A model generated the notes under the pieces. That model did not search any database. It was not told the origin of the DNA and saw only the letters and a list, made by a program, of their open reading frames with translations. The translations under genes and the position numbers were made by a program. Of a stretch of DNA of 64,000 nucleotides, positions 42,404 through 51,655 are shown piece by piece (position 1 is the stretch's first letter; every line of letters begins with the position of its first letter). The DNA is from Eubacterium coprostanoligenes (GTDB taxonomy: Bacteria; Bacillota; Clostridia; Oscillospirales; Acutalibacteraceae). The stretch lies in the NCBI RefSeq assembly GCF_900167205.1, contig NZ_FUWW01000010.1, positions 1 through 64,000 of the forward strand, given 5' to 3'.

Positions 42404-43657
42404 ATGTCTGAATACAGAAATATGACAAAAGAGGAACTTCTTGCAGAAAAAGAAACTCTCCTTAAAAAGTTTGATGAATTTAAGGCAATGGGTCTTAATC
42501 TTGATATGTCAAGGGGTAAGCCGTCAAAGGAACAACTTGACCTTTCAATGGATATGCTCAAGCCTATTGATTATACAGAGGACGGTTTTGATGTTCGTAA
42601 CTACGGACTTCTTGACGGTATCAAGAGCTGTAAGCAACTTTTTGCCGATTTGCTCGGTGTTGAAGCAAAGAATATCATCATCGGTCCGTCAGCTTCTTTG
42701 AACCTTATGTATGACTATATCTGCCAGTGCTATTGCGAGGGCGTTCTCGGTTCAACTCCTTGGTGCAAACTTGACGAGGTTAAATTCCTTTGTCCTGTTC
42801 CGGGTTATGACAGACACTTCACAATTTTGGAGCACTTCGGCATTAAAATGATTAATGTTCCTATGACAAGCGAAGGTCCTGATATGGATGTTATCGAAGA
42901 GCTTGTAAAGGATGAAGCCGTAAAGGGTATGTTCTGCGTGCCAAAGTATTCAAACCCACAGGGCATCACTTTCTCTGATGACACAGTTCGCCGTATTGCC
43001 GCACTTAAGCCTGCCGCAAAGGACTTTAGAATCGTTTGGGATAACGCATATTGTGTTCACGATATTAAGGACGAGGGCGACACACTTCTCAACATCTTTG
43101 ATGTTTTGGGCGATAACGAGGATATGGTTATTGAGGTTTGCTCAACTTCAAAGATGACTTTCCCTGGCGCAGGTGTTTCTGCACTTGCTGCAAGTGATGC
43201 AAATATTGCACAAATCAAGAAAAGACTCAACTGCGAAACAATCAGCTATGACAAGATGAATCAACTTCGCCATGTAAAGTTCTTTGGCAATGTTGACGGA
43301 CTTCTTGCTCATATGAAGAAGCACGCAGCTATTATGAAGCCAAAGTTCGATATGGTTATTGAACATCTTGAAAATGAACTTGGCGGTTTGGGTATCGCTG
43401 AATGGCTCGATCCAAAGGGCGGATATTTCATCAGCCTTGATGTTATGAACGGCACTGCAAAGAGGGTCGGCGAGCTTTGCAAGGAAGCAGGAGTAACTCT
43501 TACAACAGTCGGCGCAACTTATCCGTACGGTGATGACCCTAACAACAGCAACATCCGTATTGCTCCGTCACTTCCTCCTGTTGCAGAACTTGATCTTGCA
43601 ACACAAATCCTTTGCACAAGCGTAAAACTTGCGGCAATAGAAAAGTTGGTGGGCTAA
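42404..43657 (+). CDS. Aspartate aminotransferase-like PLP enzyme (MocR-related fold-type I)
   Basis: 417-residue aminotransferase of the aspartate-aminotransferase Ic / PF12897 group. N-terminal LDMSRGKPSKEQLDLS, cofactor contacts GPSASLNLMYDY, CVPKYSNPQGI, DNAYCVHD and the PLP lysine in CSTSKMTFPGAG (near 245). It has no DNA-binding part. First gene of a three-gene operon with a TIM-barrel protein and an exporter. It probably transfers amino groups between aspartate or glutamate and 2-oxo acids. Confidence 0.9.
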   Translation: MSEYRNMTKEELLAEKETLLKKFDEFKAMGLNLDMSRGKPSKEQLDLSMDMLKPIDYTEDGFDVRNYGLLDGIKSCKQLFADLLGVEAKNIIIGPSASLNLMYDYICQCYCEGVLGSTPWCKLDEVKFLCPVPGYDRHFTILEHFGIKMINVPMTSEGPDMDVIEELVKDEAVKGMFCVPKYSNPQGITFSDDTVRRIAALKPAAKDFRIVWDNAYCVHDIKDEGDTLLNIFDVLGDNEDMVIEVCSTSKMTFPGAGVSALAASDANIAQIKKRLNCETISYDKMNQLRHVKFFGNVDGLLAHMKKHAAIMKPKFDMVIEHLENELGGLGIAEWLDPKGGYFISLDVMNGTAKRVGELCKEAGVTLTTVGATYPYGDDPNNSNIRIAPSLPPVAELDLATQILCTSVKLAAIEKLVG

Positions 43658-44442
43658 TGCAAGTAGGTGCTTCATCATCCTGCTTCTTTCCGTTGGTAAC
43701 GGAAAAGTCGCTTGATAATGTTTTATCTCTCGGATTCAAGCAAACAGAGGTGTTTTTCAACACTTCTTCAGAGCTTGAGGAGCCGTTTGTAAAGCAACTT
43801 CGCAAAAATACGGACGACCACGGAGCAAAGGTTTTGTCGGTTCATCCGTTTTCATCAGCACTTGAAAGTAACTGCATCTTTGCCGAATATGAGCGTAGAT
43901 ATGACGATTTTATCAGTCTGTATCAAAAGCATTTTCACGCTGCCGCTCTCCTCGGTGCAAAGAATGTTGTTATTCACGGTTCGGTTGCCGTTCAAAAGAG
44001 AAATATGAGCGAGGAATTCTATTTCGACCGCTTCGCTTCTCTTGTTGAACTCGGCAAAAAAGAGGGCGTCAATGTTTGTCAGGAAAATGTTGTTCGATTC
44101 AGAAGTCAAAGTGTTGATTTCCTTAAAAGAATGAGAGATTATCTCGGCGATGATTTTCATATGGTATTTGATGTAAAGCAGGCTATCCGCAGCGGTTACG
44201 ACCCGTTTTATGTTGCCGATGAATTTAAAAATGAAATCACACATATTCATTTGAGTGACAATACTCCCGAGGTTGATTGTATGCCTCCGGGTAGGGGAAC
44301 TTTCGATTTCAAGCGTTTGTTCCAAATGATGAACGATGCCGATTATAAAGGTGGATATGTGATAGAGATTTATTCAAAAGGCTATGATGTTATGAATGAA
44401 TTAGCCTTTAGCAAACAGTATTTGGACAGTATTAAATTATGA
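43657..44442 (+). CDS. Sugar phosphate isomerase/epimerase-like TIM barrel (AP endonuclease 2 family)
   Basis: 261-residue xylose-isomerase-like TIM barrel. Start ATG 43657 shares its first base with the preceding stop (TAATG). Metal-ligand positions are visible in VIHGSVA, NVCQENVVRF, MVFDVKQA, HIHLSDN and YVIEIYSKGY. Members epimerise or isomerise keto-sugars or act on cyclitols; the exact reaction here is unknown. It overlaps the transporter gene by four bases. Confidence 0.85.
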   Translation: MQVGASSSCFFPLVTEKSLDNVLSLGFKQTEVFFNTSSELEEPFVKQLRKNTDDHGAKVLSVHPFSSALESNCIFAEYERRYDDFISLYQKHFHAAALLGAKNVVIHGSVAVQKRNMSEEFYFDRFASLVELGKKEGVNVCQENVVRFRSQSVDFLKRMRDYLGDDFHMVFDVKQAIRSGYDPFYVADEFKNEITHIHLSDNTPEVDCMPPGRGTFDFKRLFQMMNDADYKGGYVIEIYSKGYDVMNELAFSKQYLDSIKL

Positions 44443-45326
44443 ATAAGTTAAGCAACAAGACAAAGGGAATTTTATGTATACTCTTTTCCGCATTATGCTT
44501 CAGCGGAATGAGTTCGTTTATCAATCTTTCGGGGGATGTTCCTGTTCCGCAGAAGGTGTTTTTCCGCAATCTTGTTGCTCTTTTTTTCGCTTCGGCGGTT
44601 TTGCTGAAAAATCACGAACCGTTTAAACCTACAAAAGGATGTCTAAAATATCATTTTTTGCGTTCAAGCGTGGGTCTTTTGGGAGTGTTCGGCAATTTTT
44701 ATGCTACAACCCATATGGCACACACGGCAGATGCGGCAATGCTCAACAAACTTTCGCCGTTTGCAACGCTTCTGTTCTCCGCAATTTTTCTCAAAGAAAA
44801 GGTTAAGCCAAAACAGGCGGTTGCGATTATTGTAGCCTTTGTTGGTGCAATGTTCGTTATCAAGCCTACAATGTCAAACATTGAGATTGTGCCGTCAATT
44901 GCCGGTTTTGTGGGCGGACTCAGTGCCGGTGCAGCATATACTTGCGTTCGCCATATGGCAAATAAGGGCGAAAACGGCAGATTTACAGTATTCTTCTTCT
45001 CCCTGTTTTCGGTTGCTGTCACAGCGCCTTATCTGATTTTTAATTATTCTCCAATGACGGGTAAACAGTTCTTGTATCTTATGCTTGTAGGTCTTTGTGC
45101 CGCAGGCGGTCAGTTCGGAATTACCGCCGCATACGGCTTCGCTCCGAGTAGCGAAATCTCAATTTTCGATTATTCAAATATCATCTTTACTGCTATTGAA
45201 GGCTACTTTTTCCTCGGTCATCAAGTGCCCGACACCCTATCCGTAGTGGGCTACACAATCATCATTGCCATGGCAGTTTGGATGTTTATATACAATAACA
45301 AGGATAACTCGCTCAAAAAAGCATAA
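44439..45326 (+). CDS. EamA/DMT-family transporter
   Basis: 295-residue integral membrane protein with ten predicted hydrophobic segments in two EamA repeats (FCLFSALCFSGMSS-like first helix; second repeat opens near SIAGFVGGLSAGAAYTCVR). Drug/metabolite exporters of this type often move amino acids or small metabolites. Co-translated with the TIM-barrel gene. Substrate unknown. Confidence 0.9.
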   Translation: MNKLSNKTKGILCILFSALCFSGMSSFINLSGDVPVPQKVFFRNLVALFFASAVLLKNHEPFKPTKGCLKYHFLRSSVGLLGVFGNFYATTHMAHTADAAMLNKLSPFATLLFSAIFLKEKVKPKQAVAIIVAFVGAMFVIKPTMSNIEIVPSIAGFVGGLSAGAAYTCVRHMANKGENGRFTVFFFSLFSVAVTAPYLIFNYSPMTGKQFLYLMLVGLCAAGGQFGITAAYGFAPSSEISIFDYSNIIFTAIEGYFFLGHQVPDTLSVVGYTIIIAMAVWMFIYNNKDNSLKKA

Positions 45327-45356
45327 CATAAACTATATATAGATTTGTTGTTTTTC

Positions 45357-45385
45357 TTGCATTTTTCTATATGTTGTGGTATAAT
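45357..45385 (+). promoter_or_regulatory. Promoter of nrdR
   Basis: -35 TTGCAT (45357-45362), spacer 17, -10 TATAAT (45380-45385), with an extended TGG just before the -10. Confidence 0.7.
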
Positions 45386-45431
45386 AGCAATTATTCAATA
45401 AGAAACAACTGTTGCATTGGAGGAAAATGCT

Positions 45432-45881
45432 ATGAAATGTCCGTTTTGCGGTTATACCGAAAGCAAGGTTATCGATTCTCGACCGACCGACGAAAATGAG
45501 CGTATTCGCCGCCGCAGAGAGTGTATTCAGTGTTCAAAAAGGTTCACCACCTATGAAACCATAGAGGATGTTCCTGTTATTGTAATCAAAAAAGATAGGT
45601 CAAGAGAAGTTTTTGACAGAAATAAAATTCTCAAGGGTATGCTTCGTGCCTGCGAAAAGCGTAAGGTTACCGTTGCAGAACTTGATGAAAAGATTGATGA
45701 AATTGAGGCACAGCTTCAGTCATCGGTTGACCGTGAGGTTTCTTCATCTCGTATCGGTGAGCTTATTATGGAAAAGCTCAAGGAAATTGACGAAGTTGCC
45801 TATGTTCGTTTTGCATCGGTTTATAAGGAATTCGATTCTGCCGAATCATTCCGTGATGAACTCGCAAAACTCGGTGAATAA
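45432..45881 (+). CDS. nrdR: Transcriptional repressor NrdR
   Basis: Zinc and ATP/dATP-binding repressor of ribonucleotide reductase genes. Zinc ribbon C3-C6...C31-C34, basic RIRRRREC segment, and an ATP-cone (about 49-139) with [14 protein letters not shown]. 149 residues from ATG 45432, eight bases after GGAGG; the frame open upstream (from 45417) includes the ribosome site. Followed by a terminator. Confidence 0.97.
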   Translation: MKCPFCGYTESKVIDSRPTDENERIRRRRECIQCSKRFTTYETIEDVPVIVIKKDRSREVFDRNKILKGMLRACEKRKVTVAELDEKIDEIEAQLQSSVDREVSSSRIGELIMEKLKEIDEVAYVRFASVYKEFDSAESFRDELAKLGE

Positions 45882-45893
45882 AATATAAAATTA

Positions 45894-45921
45894 AGTGCTT
45901 CCTCTGTTTAGGGGAAGCACT
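45894..45921. terminator. Terminator between nrdR and the YoaK-like gene
   Basis: 9-bp stem AGTGCTTCC / GGAAGCACT with a 10-nt loop and TGTTGTTTTTT; it lies between convergent genes. Confidence 0.8.
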
Positions 45922-45929
45922 GTTGTTTT

Positions 45930-46709
45930 TTAATCCATATGTGTGTTTGTTTTTTGGGGGTTGGTGTTCGGTTCTTTTTGCTTGATTTCTTCTTTGCTCT
46001 TTCTGCCGTTCTTGCTGTTTCGTTTTTCGTTGAGTTCCAAATCAATGAACATCATAAAGAAACTGATTGTCAGCAATGCACAGCATACCCAAATTGCTTT
46101 TACACCGAGTTGCTTTGTTATAACACTGCCGAGACCCGCACCGATTGCAAACACGCCGATAACGCTGAAATATACAATTGCCTTTTCTCTGATTTTTTTG
46201 TCCTTGTACTGAAAATATGCAAACAGCGAAACAATTGCACTTCTCATATTTCCTATGCACATTGTGGATGCGTAAACCTGGCCACGAACCTTGTGGAATG
46301 TTTGCACCTGCATTGCGCATACAAATGAAACAAGAGCATTTGCAAGTGCGTTGTGTTTTTGTGAAATGAACCCAACAGAAAACAAAAGCACAATTTCGCA
46401 AAGAATAATGATTTGTCGCCAGTGTATTTTTTCAAGATATTTGAAATAGTAATGTACATGCTCCGCAACATATGTGCCCACCATAAATGATATTAACGGC
46501 ACCAAATATCTCACACAACTTTTGAATTCGCCTTGAAAGAGGTGTGAACTCATCAAAACAATGTTTCCCGTTTGAGCGTTTGCAAAAACCTTATCTCTGC
46601 ACATATATGTGTAGGCATCTTGAAATCCGCCTGAAAGCACAACAAATATTGCTGTTATGAACGAATCGGACATCTGTGATATTTTCACTTTTTCAAAAAA
46701 CGATTTCAT
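45930..46709 (-). CDS. YoaK/DUF1275 family membrane protein
   Basis: 259-residue integral membrane protein with six hydrophobic segments. The N-terminal GGFQDAYTYMCRDKVFANAQTGN region (split here by its own loop) is the DUF1275 signature, with NAQTGNIVLM especially conserved. The C-terminal 25 residues are very polar (Lys/Asn/Glu/Gln). No biochemical function is established for the family. Single gene, divergent from the phosphoesterase gene. Confidence 0.9.
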   Translation of the reverse strand: MKSFFEKVKISQMSDSFITAIFVVLSGGFQDAYTYMCRDKVFANAQTGNIVLMSSHLFQGEFKSCVRYLVPLISFMVGTYVAEHVHYYFKYLEKIHWRQIIILCEIVLLFSVGFISQKHNALANALVSFVCAMQVQTFHKVRGQVYASTMCIGNMRSAIVSLFAYFQYKDKKIREKAIVYFSVIGVFAIGAGLGSVITKQLGVKAIWVCCALLTISFFMMFIDLELNEKRNSKNGRKSKEEIKQKEPNTNPQKTNTHMD

Positions 46710-46849
46710 CTTTTATTCCTTCGTTTATTTTTTGTCAAAATGATTATATCACAGGTAATTTTTGTGTTCAATAAATTGTTGCCTTTTTTGTCAAGTTTAA
46801 CAAATTTTCCAAAAAAACCTACATATTAGCATAATTTTTGACTATATAA

Positions 46850-46878
46850 TTGCACTTTGTTTTTATTTATGTTATTAT
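46850..46878 (+). promoter_or_regulatory. Candidate promoter of the phosphoesterase gene
   Basis: -35 TTGCAC (46850-46855), spacer 17, -10 TATTAT (46873-46878). The transcript would begin only about 10 bases before ATG 46895, so the message would be nearly leaderless. A TTGACT at 46839 is an alternative -35. Confidence 0.4.
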
Positions 46879-46894
46879 TATTTTTGGTGATTAT

Positions 46895-47989
46895 ATGACA
46901 TTAAAATTTAATAACGGAAAATTCAGAATACTTATGATAGCCGACACCCAAGAGGGCGCAAAGGTTAATTCAGATACAATCAAACTTATTGAGGCTTCTC
47001 TCGACAGAAGTCAACCGGATTTGGTTATTTACAGTGGTGACCAAATTTGGGGTAAGCACAGTTTTAAGGGAGATGCCAATAAGGTAAAAGAGGTGCTCTC
47101 AATTCTTGTTGAGCCTGTTGTAAAACGCAAAATTCCTTTTGCAATATGTTTCGGCAATCACGACAGACAGGTCGGACTTACAAACGAGGAGCAGTTTGAG
47201 ATTTACAAAACCTTTGAGGGCTTTGTCGGTGAAAGTGATGACGGTGTTGACGGAGTCGGCAACCATTGCTTCGAGATTAAGGACGGCGATGAAGTTAAGT
47301 TCCTGCTTTATACAATCGACAGCCACAGCAATCTCAAGGTAGGCTATGACTGTGTGCACGAAAATCAGATTGATTGGTATCGAGCAATTCGTGACAGCTA
47401 TGAGCAAAAACTCGGCAAGGTTGTGCCGAGCGTTGTTATTCAGCATATTCCTGTGTGCGAGGTCTTTGACCTGCTCAAAAAGGTTAATTTCACAAAGCGT
47501 GGCTCTGTAAGAGGATTCAGAACTCACGAGGGCGAATACTTTGTACTCAAAAAGGATAGGGTAAACAAGGAAGCGTTTATGAAAGAATCTCCTGCCGACC
47601 CACAGGTTAACAGCGGAGAATTTGACGCTATGTGCGAAAAAGGCGATGTAAAGGGTATTTACTTCGGTCACGACCACAATAATTCCTTTAACGGCGAAAT
47701 CAACGGCGTAGATGTTGGCTACACTCAAGGCGCAGGCTTCAATGTTTACGGTCCGGGTATGGACAGAGGTACAAGAGTTATCGACCTTTTCACTGACGGA
47801 CATATTGAAACCTATGATATGCGTTATAAAGATATTGTCGGCAGAAAAGTGGACAATCCGCTCAAGTATATCATTATGCAACTTTGCCCAACCAATACTT
47901 TTGATGCCGTAACCCGTATTGTCAAAGCGTTTGTTACAATCGCAGTTATTCTCGTTATTATTCTTTTGCTTACAATGTTTTTAAAATAA
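46895..47989 (+). CDS. Membrane-anchored metallophosphoesterase
   Basis: 364-residue calcineurin-like phosphoesterase. Metal motifs: MIADTQEG (the usual D-x-H is D-x-Q here), YSGDQIWG, FGNHDRQ, VIQHIP and FGHDHNN. A C-terminal hydrophobic helix (about 338-363) anchors it, with the catalytic domain probably cytosolic because there is no signal peptide. Similar to the YfcE/purple acid phosphatase-like DUF group found in Firmicutes. Start ATG 46895 has only a weak GGTGAT site. Confidence 0.85.
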   Translation: MTLKFNNGKFRILMIADTQEGAKVNSDTIKLIEASLDRSQPDLVIYSGDQIWGKHSFKGDANKVKEVLSILVEPVVKRKIPFAICFGNHDRQVGLTNEEQFEIYKTFEGFVGESDDGVDGVGNHCFEIKDGDEVKFLLYTIDSHSNLKVGYDCVHENQIDWYRAIRDSYEQKLGKVVPSVVIQHIPVCEVFDLLKKVNFTKRGSVRGFRTHEGEYFVLKKDRVNKEAFMKESPADPQVNSGEFDAMCEKGDVKGIYFGHDHNNSFNGEINGVDVGYTQGAGFNVYGPGMDRGTRVIDLFTDGHIETYDMRYKDIVGRKVDNPLKYIIMQLCPTNTFDAVTRIVKAFVTIAVILVIILLLTMFLK

Positions 47990-47994
47990 TTTAA

Positions 47995-48030
47995 CCTCAC
48001 GGATACGCTTTTGCATCCGTGAGGCTTTTT
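47995..48030 (+). terminator. Terminator after the phosphoesterase gene
   Basis: 10-bp stem CCTCACGGAT / ATCCGTGAGG with a 10-nt loop, then CTTTTTT. Confidence 0.9.
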
Positions 48031-49091
48031 TATTGCTCGATATAATCCTTGACTCCTTGCAGGAATTTGTCCATTTCTTCGTCTGTGCCGATAGTTATAC
48101 GCACATATTTGTTGATTCTCGGCTGGTTGAAGTATCTGATAAATATCTTTTTCGTCTTTAGGTACTCAAACATATCTTTGATGTCGAGCTTGTCATTCGT
48201 TGCCATAATAAAGTTTGTTTGAGAATCAAGAACCTCAAAGCCGAGTGACCTCAATTCATCGGTAACTCTCTGCCTTGTCGCTTTAATCATTGCAACGGTT
48301 TGGTTGAAGTATTCAACATCGTTCATCGCTTCAACACCAATTGCTATTGAAAGTGCGTCAACCGTGTATGAATTGTAGCTGTTCTTCACCGCTTCAAGGG
48401 TGTTTATCAGCGTTTCACTGCCGATTGCAAAACCGATTCTTATTCCCGCAAGGCTTCTCGATTTTGAAAATGTGCCTGTAACAAGCAGGTTTTCGTATTT
48501 CTTTGTGAGCGGTACGCTTGTTTCACCGCCAAAATCACAATACGCCTCGTCAATGATAACAACGCAGTCTTGATTGAAGTTGAGGATCTTCTCCACAAAT
48601 TCCGTGCTCTCGCCGAGCGAAGTCGGGGCGTTCGGGTTCGGAATAACTACACCGCCGTTTTCTGCCTTGTAGTCATCGGCGTTAATTCTGAAATTCTCAT
48701 CAAGTTTCGGGTTCGTGTATTCAATGTTGAAAAGACTGCACCAAACAGGATAAAAACTGTATGTGATGTCGGGGAAAGCAATAGGCTTGTCGCTGTTGAA
48801 AAACGACTGAAACGCAAGTGCCAAAACATCGTCCGAGCCGTTGCCGACAAAAACATTTTTTGCCTCAACACCGTAGAAATTTGCAATAGCCTGCTTCAAC
48901 GGCATACTGTCTGCCTGCGGATAAAATCGCAGTTTGTCCGTGTCAAAATTTTTCAGAGCCTCAACAGCTTTGGGTGATGGGGGATATGGATTTTCGTTTG
49001 CGTTAATCTTCACAATATCCTTGTCCTTGCTTTGTTCACCAGGTGTGTACGGCTCAATATTTCTCAAATTGTTTTTCCATAAATCATTCAT
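48030..49091 (-). CDS. hisC: Histidinol-phosphate aminotransferase
   Basis: PLP enzyme of histidine synthesis; in some bacteria it also serves phenylalanine and tyrosine. 353 residues with NANENPYPPSPKA, VGNGSDDVLALAF, DEAYCDFGG, the PLP lysine in TGTFSKSRSLAGIRIG, and the C-terminal RITIGTDEEMDKFL. I start at ATG 49091, eight bases after AGG; a GTG at 49100 overlaps that ribosome site. It stands alone, away from other his genes. Confidence 0.92.
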   Translation of the reverse strand: MNDLWKNNLRNIEPYTPGEQSKDKDIVKINANENPYPPSPKAVEALKNFDTDKLRFYPQADSMPLKQAIANFYGVEAKNVFVGNGSDDVLALAFQSFFNSDKPIAFPDITYSFYPVWCSLFNIEYTNPKLDENFRINADDYKAENGGVVIPNPNAPTSLGESTEFVEKILNFNQDCVVIIDEAYCDFGGETSVPLTKKYENLLVTGTFSKSRSLAGIRIGFAIGSETLINTLEAVKNSYNSYTVDALSIAIGVEAMNDVEYFNQTVAMIKATRQRVTDELRSLGFEVLDSQTNFIMATNDKLDIKDMFEYLKTKKIFIRYFNQPRINKYVRITIGTDEEMDKFLQGVKDYIEQ

Positions 49092-49159
49092 TCTTATCAC
49101 CTTTTAACATATTAGCACATTAAAGCGCTAAATGCAATATAAAAAACAAAAATTTTCTC

Positions 49160-49188
49160 TTGACATTGGGGCGTGCTTTATGTATAAT
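49160..49188 (+). promoter_or_regulatory. Perfect-consensus promoter of ylxM-ffh
   Basis: -35 TTGACA (49160-49165), spacer 17, -10 TATAAT (49183-49188). The leader holds TGTAAAG (49197-49203), which can pair with either of two CTTTACA copies (49212-49218 or 49230-49236); the second abuts the ribosome site. Confidence 0.85.
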
Positions 49189-49248
49189 ATCATTGCTGTA
49201 AAGAACAAATACTTTACAAAGGCAAAATACTTTACAGGGAGGGTTCGT

Positions 49249-49614
49249 ATGGCTAAAAATCTTGAGATTTCGTACCTTTTGGATTTTTACGGTGAATGCT
49301 TAACAGAAAAGCAGAGAAGCTTTATTGACTTCTATTATAACGACGACCTCTCTTTGTCAGAAATCGCAGAGAACGAAAATATCACCCGTCAGGGTGTGCG
49401 TGACGCTATCAAAAGGGCAGAAAACACTCTTATTGATTTGGAAAACAAGCTTGGCTTTGCAAAGAAAAGCTCGGAGCTTACCAAATGCCTGAATGACATC
49501 AGCGAGTGTGCGGATCAAATCTATGATTTCAACCTCACCACAAATGTGTCAAAGGATATCAATGATAATGTCGCAAAAATTAAGGCTCTGTGTGAATATC
49601 TAAATAGGATGTGA
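49249..49614 (+). CDS. ylxM: YlxM/p13-like helix-turn-helix protein
   Basis: 121-residue protein conserved upstream of ffh in Firmicutes and thought to assist the signal recognition particle. It has a sigma-70 region 4-like helix-turn-helix: LTEKQRSFIDFYYNDDLSLSEIAE-type, then NITRQGVRDAIKRAE, and a C-terminal helical part. Start ATG 49249 after GGGAGGG; the frame is open further upstream across the promoter. ffh follows four bases later. Confidence 0.93.
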   Translation: MAKNLEISYLLDFYGECLTEKQRSFIDFYYNDDLSLSEIAENENITRQGVRDAIKRAENTLIDLENKLGFAKKSSELTKCLNDISECADQIYDFNLTTNVSKDINDNVAKIKALCEYLNRM

Positions 49615-49618
49615 TTAC

Positions 49619-51016
49619 TTGGCATTTGAAGGACTCAGCGAACGCCTTGAAAATTCATTTAAAAAACTTCGTGCCAAGGGTAAACTTACCGAGGCAGATG
49701 TTAAGGAAGCTATGCGTGAGGTGCGACTTGCACTTCTCGAAGCCGATGTAAACTACAAGGTAGCAAAAGAATTCACCAACAAAGTTACCGAGCGTGCTAT
49801 CGGTGACGATGTTATGGAAAATCTGACACCGGGTCAGATGGTTATCAAGATAGTTAACGAGGAACTCACCGAACTTATGGGTGGCACAGAATCCCGTCTT
49901 TCTATCGCAAAACACCCACCAACTGTTCTTATGATGTGCGGTTTGCAAGGTTCGGGTAAAACAACTCATTCCGGCAAACTTGCCCTTAAACTTAAAAAAG
50001 ACGGTCACAGACCGCTTCTTGTAGCCTGTGACGTTTATCGTCCGGCTGCTATCAAACAGCTTCAGGTTGTCGGCTCACAGATTGATGTTCCTGTGTTTGA
50101 AATGGGCACAATCAATCCTGTCAACATTGCCGAGGAGGCTGTAAAGCATGCTAAAGACCACGGCTACGACTATGTTATCATAGATACCGCAGGTCGTTTG
50201 CATATTGATGAAGCTCTTATGGAGGAGCTTCAGAATATTCGCTCAACGGTTCACCCAAATGAGATTTTGCTCGTTATTGACGCAATGACAGGTCAGGACG
50301 CAGTAAATGTTGCAAAGAGCTTTAATGAGTCGCTCGGTATTGACGGCGTTATTCTCACAAAGCTTGACGGTGACACCCGAGGCGGTGCGGCGCTTTCTGT
50401 TCGTGCCGTAACAGGCAAGCCAATCAAATTTGTCGGCACAGGCGAAAAACTTGAAAATCTTGAGGTTTTCCATCCGGCAAGAATGGCGTCCCGTATTCTC
50501 GGTATGGGCGATGTGCTTTCGTTTATCGAAAAAGCCGAAATGGCTCTTGATGAAAAGAAAGCGGCAGAGCTTGAAAAGAAACTCGCAAAAAACAAATTCG
50601 ACTTTAATGACTTGCTTGATCAGTTTGAGCAAATCGAGCGTATGGGTTCACTTAAGGACACAATCAAGATGATTCCGGGTATCGGCAAGCAAATTAAAGA
50701 TGAAGATATAGACGAAAGGGCATTTGACCGTTTGAGATGTATCATTTACTCAATGACAAAGCAAGAACGAGCAAATCCTGAAATTATCAATCCATCTCGC
50801 AAACGCCGTATTGCGGCAGGTTCGGGCACAAGCATTGAAGATGTCAACAAACTTATGACACAGTTCAAGCAAATGCAAAAGATGGTTAAGCAGGTCGGCG
50901 GTCGCAAAGGACCAAAGGTTAGCAAAAAGATGCGTCGCTTGATGCAACAAAATCCTGAAATGGCTCAAAAAATGATGGGTCAAACAGGTGGCAACAATAA
51001 TCCGTTCGGATTTTAA
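49619..51016 (+). CDS. ffh: Signal recognition particle protein Ffh
   Basis: SRP54 GTPase that binds signal peptides and targets ribosomes to the membrane. N domain (1-90), G domain with GLQGSGKTTHSGKL, DTAGRLHID, TKLDGDTRGGAAL, and a methionine-rich M domain (about 300-465) with SRKRRIAAGSG. The start codon is TTG 49619, eight bases after AGGATG. 465 residues is normal. Confidence 0.97.
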   Translation: MAFEGLSERLENSFKKLRAKGKLTEADVKEAMREVRLALLEADVNYKVAKEFTNKVTERAIGDDVMENLTPGQMVIKIVNEELTELMGGTESRLSIAKHPPTVLMMCGLQGSGKTTHSGKLALKLKKDGHRPLLVACDVYRPAAIKQLQVVGSQIDVPVFEMGTINPVNIAEEAVKHAKDHGYDYVIIDTAGRLHIDEALMEELQNIRSTVHPNEILLVIDAMTGQDAVNVAKSFNESLGIDGVILTKLDGDTRGGAALSVRAVTGKPIKFVGTGEKLENLEVFHPARMASRILGMGDVLSFIEKAEMALDEKKAAELEKKLAKNKFDFNDLLDQFEQIERMGSLKDTIKMIPGIGKQIKDEDIDERAFDRLRCIIYSMTKQERANPEIINPSRKRRIAAGSGTSIEDVNKLMTQFKQMQKMVKQVGGRKGPKVSKKMRRLMQQNPEMAQKMMGQTGGNNNPFGF

Positions 51017-51091
51017 CAAATCGTATTAACCCAATTAAGTTTTTTATAAATTTGGTTGATAATTATAACTATATATTTGGAGGTAAGAAAA

Positions 51092-51334
51092 ATGGCAGTA
51101 AAAATCAGACTTCGCAGAATGGGTGCAAAGAAGGCTCCTTTCTATCGTGTAGTAGTTGCAGATTCAAGATATCCTCGTGACGGTCGTTTCATCGAAGAAA
51201 TCGGAACATACAACACAATGGTTGACCCGGCTGAAATTAAGATTGACGCTGATAAAGCTAAGAAGTGGATTGCAAACGGTGCTCAGCCAACTGACACAGT
51301 TAAGTCAATTCTCAAAAAAGAAGGCATTCTTTAA
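51092..51334 (+). CDS. rpsP: Small ribosomal subunit protein bS16
   Basis: 80-residue 30S subunit protein. [22 protein letters not shown] is the family N-terminus ([16 protein letters not shown]). Start ATG 51092 eight bases after GGAGG. Order ffh-rpsP-khpA-rimM-trmD is the standard Firmicute arrangement. Confidence 0.98.
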   Translation: MAVKIRLRRMGAKKAPFYRVVVADSRYPRDGRFIEEIGTYNTMVDPAEIKIDADKAKKWIANGAQPTDTVKSILKKEGIL

Positions 51335-51373
51335 TCTTGCATCAAAACAAGATTATAGTAGGAGGTGTTTTCT

Positions 51374-51607
51374 TTGGAGGAATTGTTGATATCCATTACA
51401 AAGGGTCTTGTTGATGATCCAACCAAAGTTTCCGTTGATATTGACGAGCCAAACGAAGAAGGCGTAACAGTTTATCATCTTCATGTTGCAGAGGGTGATA
51501 TGGGCAGAGTTATAGGCAAGCAGGGCAGAATAGCCAAGGCTATCCGTGTTGTAATGCGTGCCGCAGCTACCCGCAATGATGCAAAAATATCAATCGAAAT
51601 TGATTAA
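51374..51607 (+). CDS. khpA: KH-domain RNA-binding protein KhpA
   Basis: 77-residue KH protein that acts with KhpB in RNA regulation and cell-size control. The GxxG loop is in VIGKQGRIAKAIR. The start is TTG 51374, eight bases after GGAGG (MEELLISITKGLVDDP fits the family); the GTG at 51365 sits on the ribosome site itself and is excluded. Confidence 0.94.
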   Translation: MEELLISITKGLVDDPTKVSVDIDEPNEEGVTVYHLHVAEGDMGRVIGKQGRIAKAIRVVMRAAATRNDAKISIEID

Positions 51608-51613
51608 TCCTAA

Positions 51614-51639
51614 AATCCCGTGCAAAACACGGGGTTTTT
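51614..51639 (+). terminator. Terminator after khpA
   Basis: 9-bp stem AATCCCGTG / CACGGGGTT (one G-U), loop CAAAA, TTTTT tail. It divides the cluster; rimM has its own promoter. Confidence 0.85.
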
Positions 51640-51655
51640 CTTTTGTATAATTTGT

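Noticed and set aside
42404-44442. Treating the aminotransferase, TIM-barrel and EamA genes as part of the SCP2-transketolase system
   Set aside because: They have their own promoter, lie beyond a terminator and an opposite-strand gene, and form a tight operon of their own; a link is possible but not supported.
49092-49100. GTG start for hisC
   Set aside because: The GTG overlaps the AAAGGTG ribosome site that serves ATG 49091.
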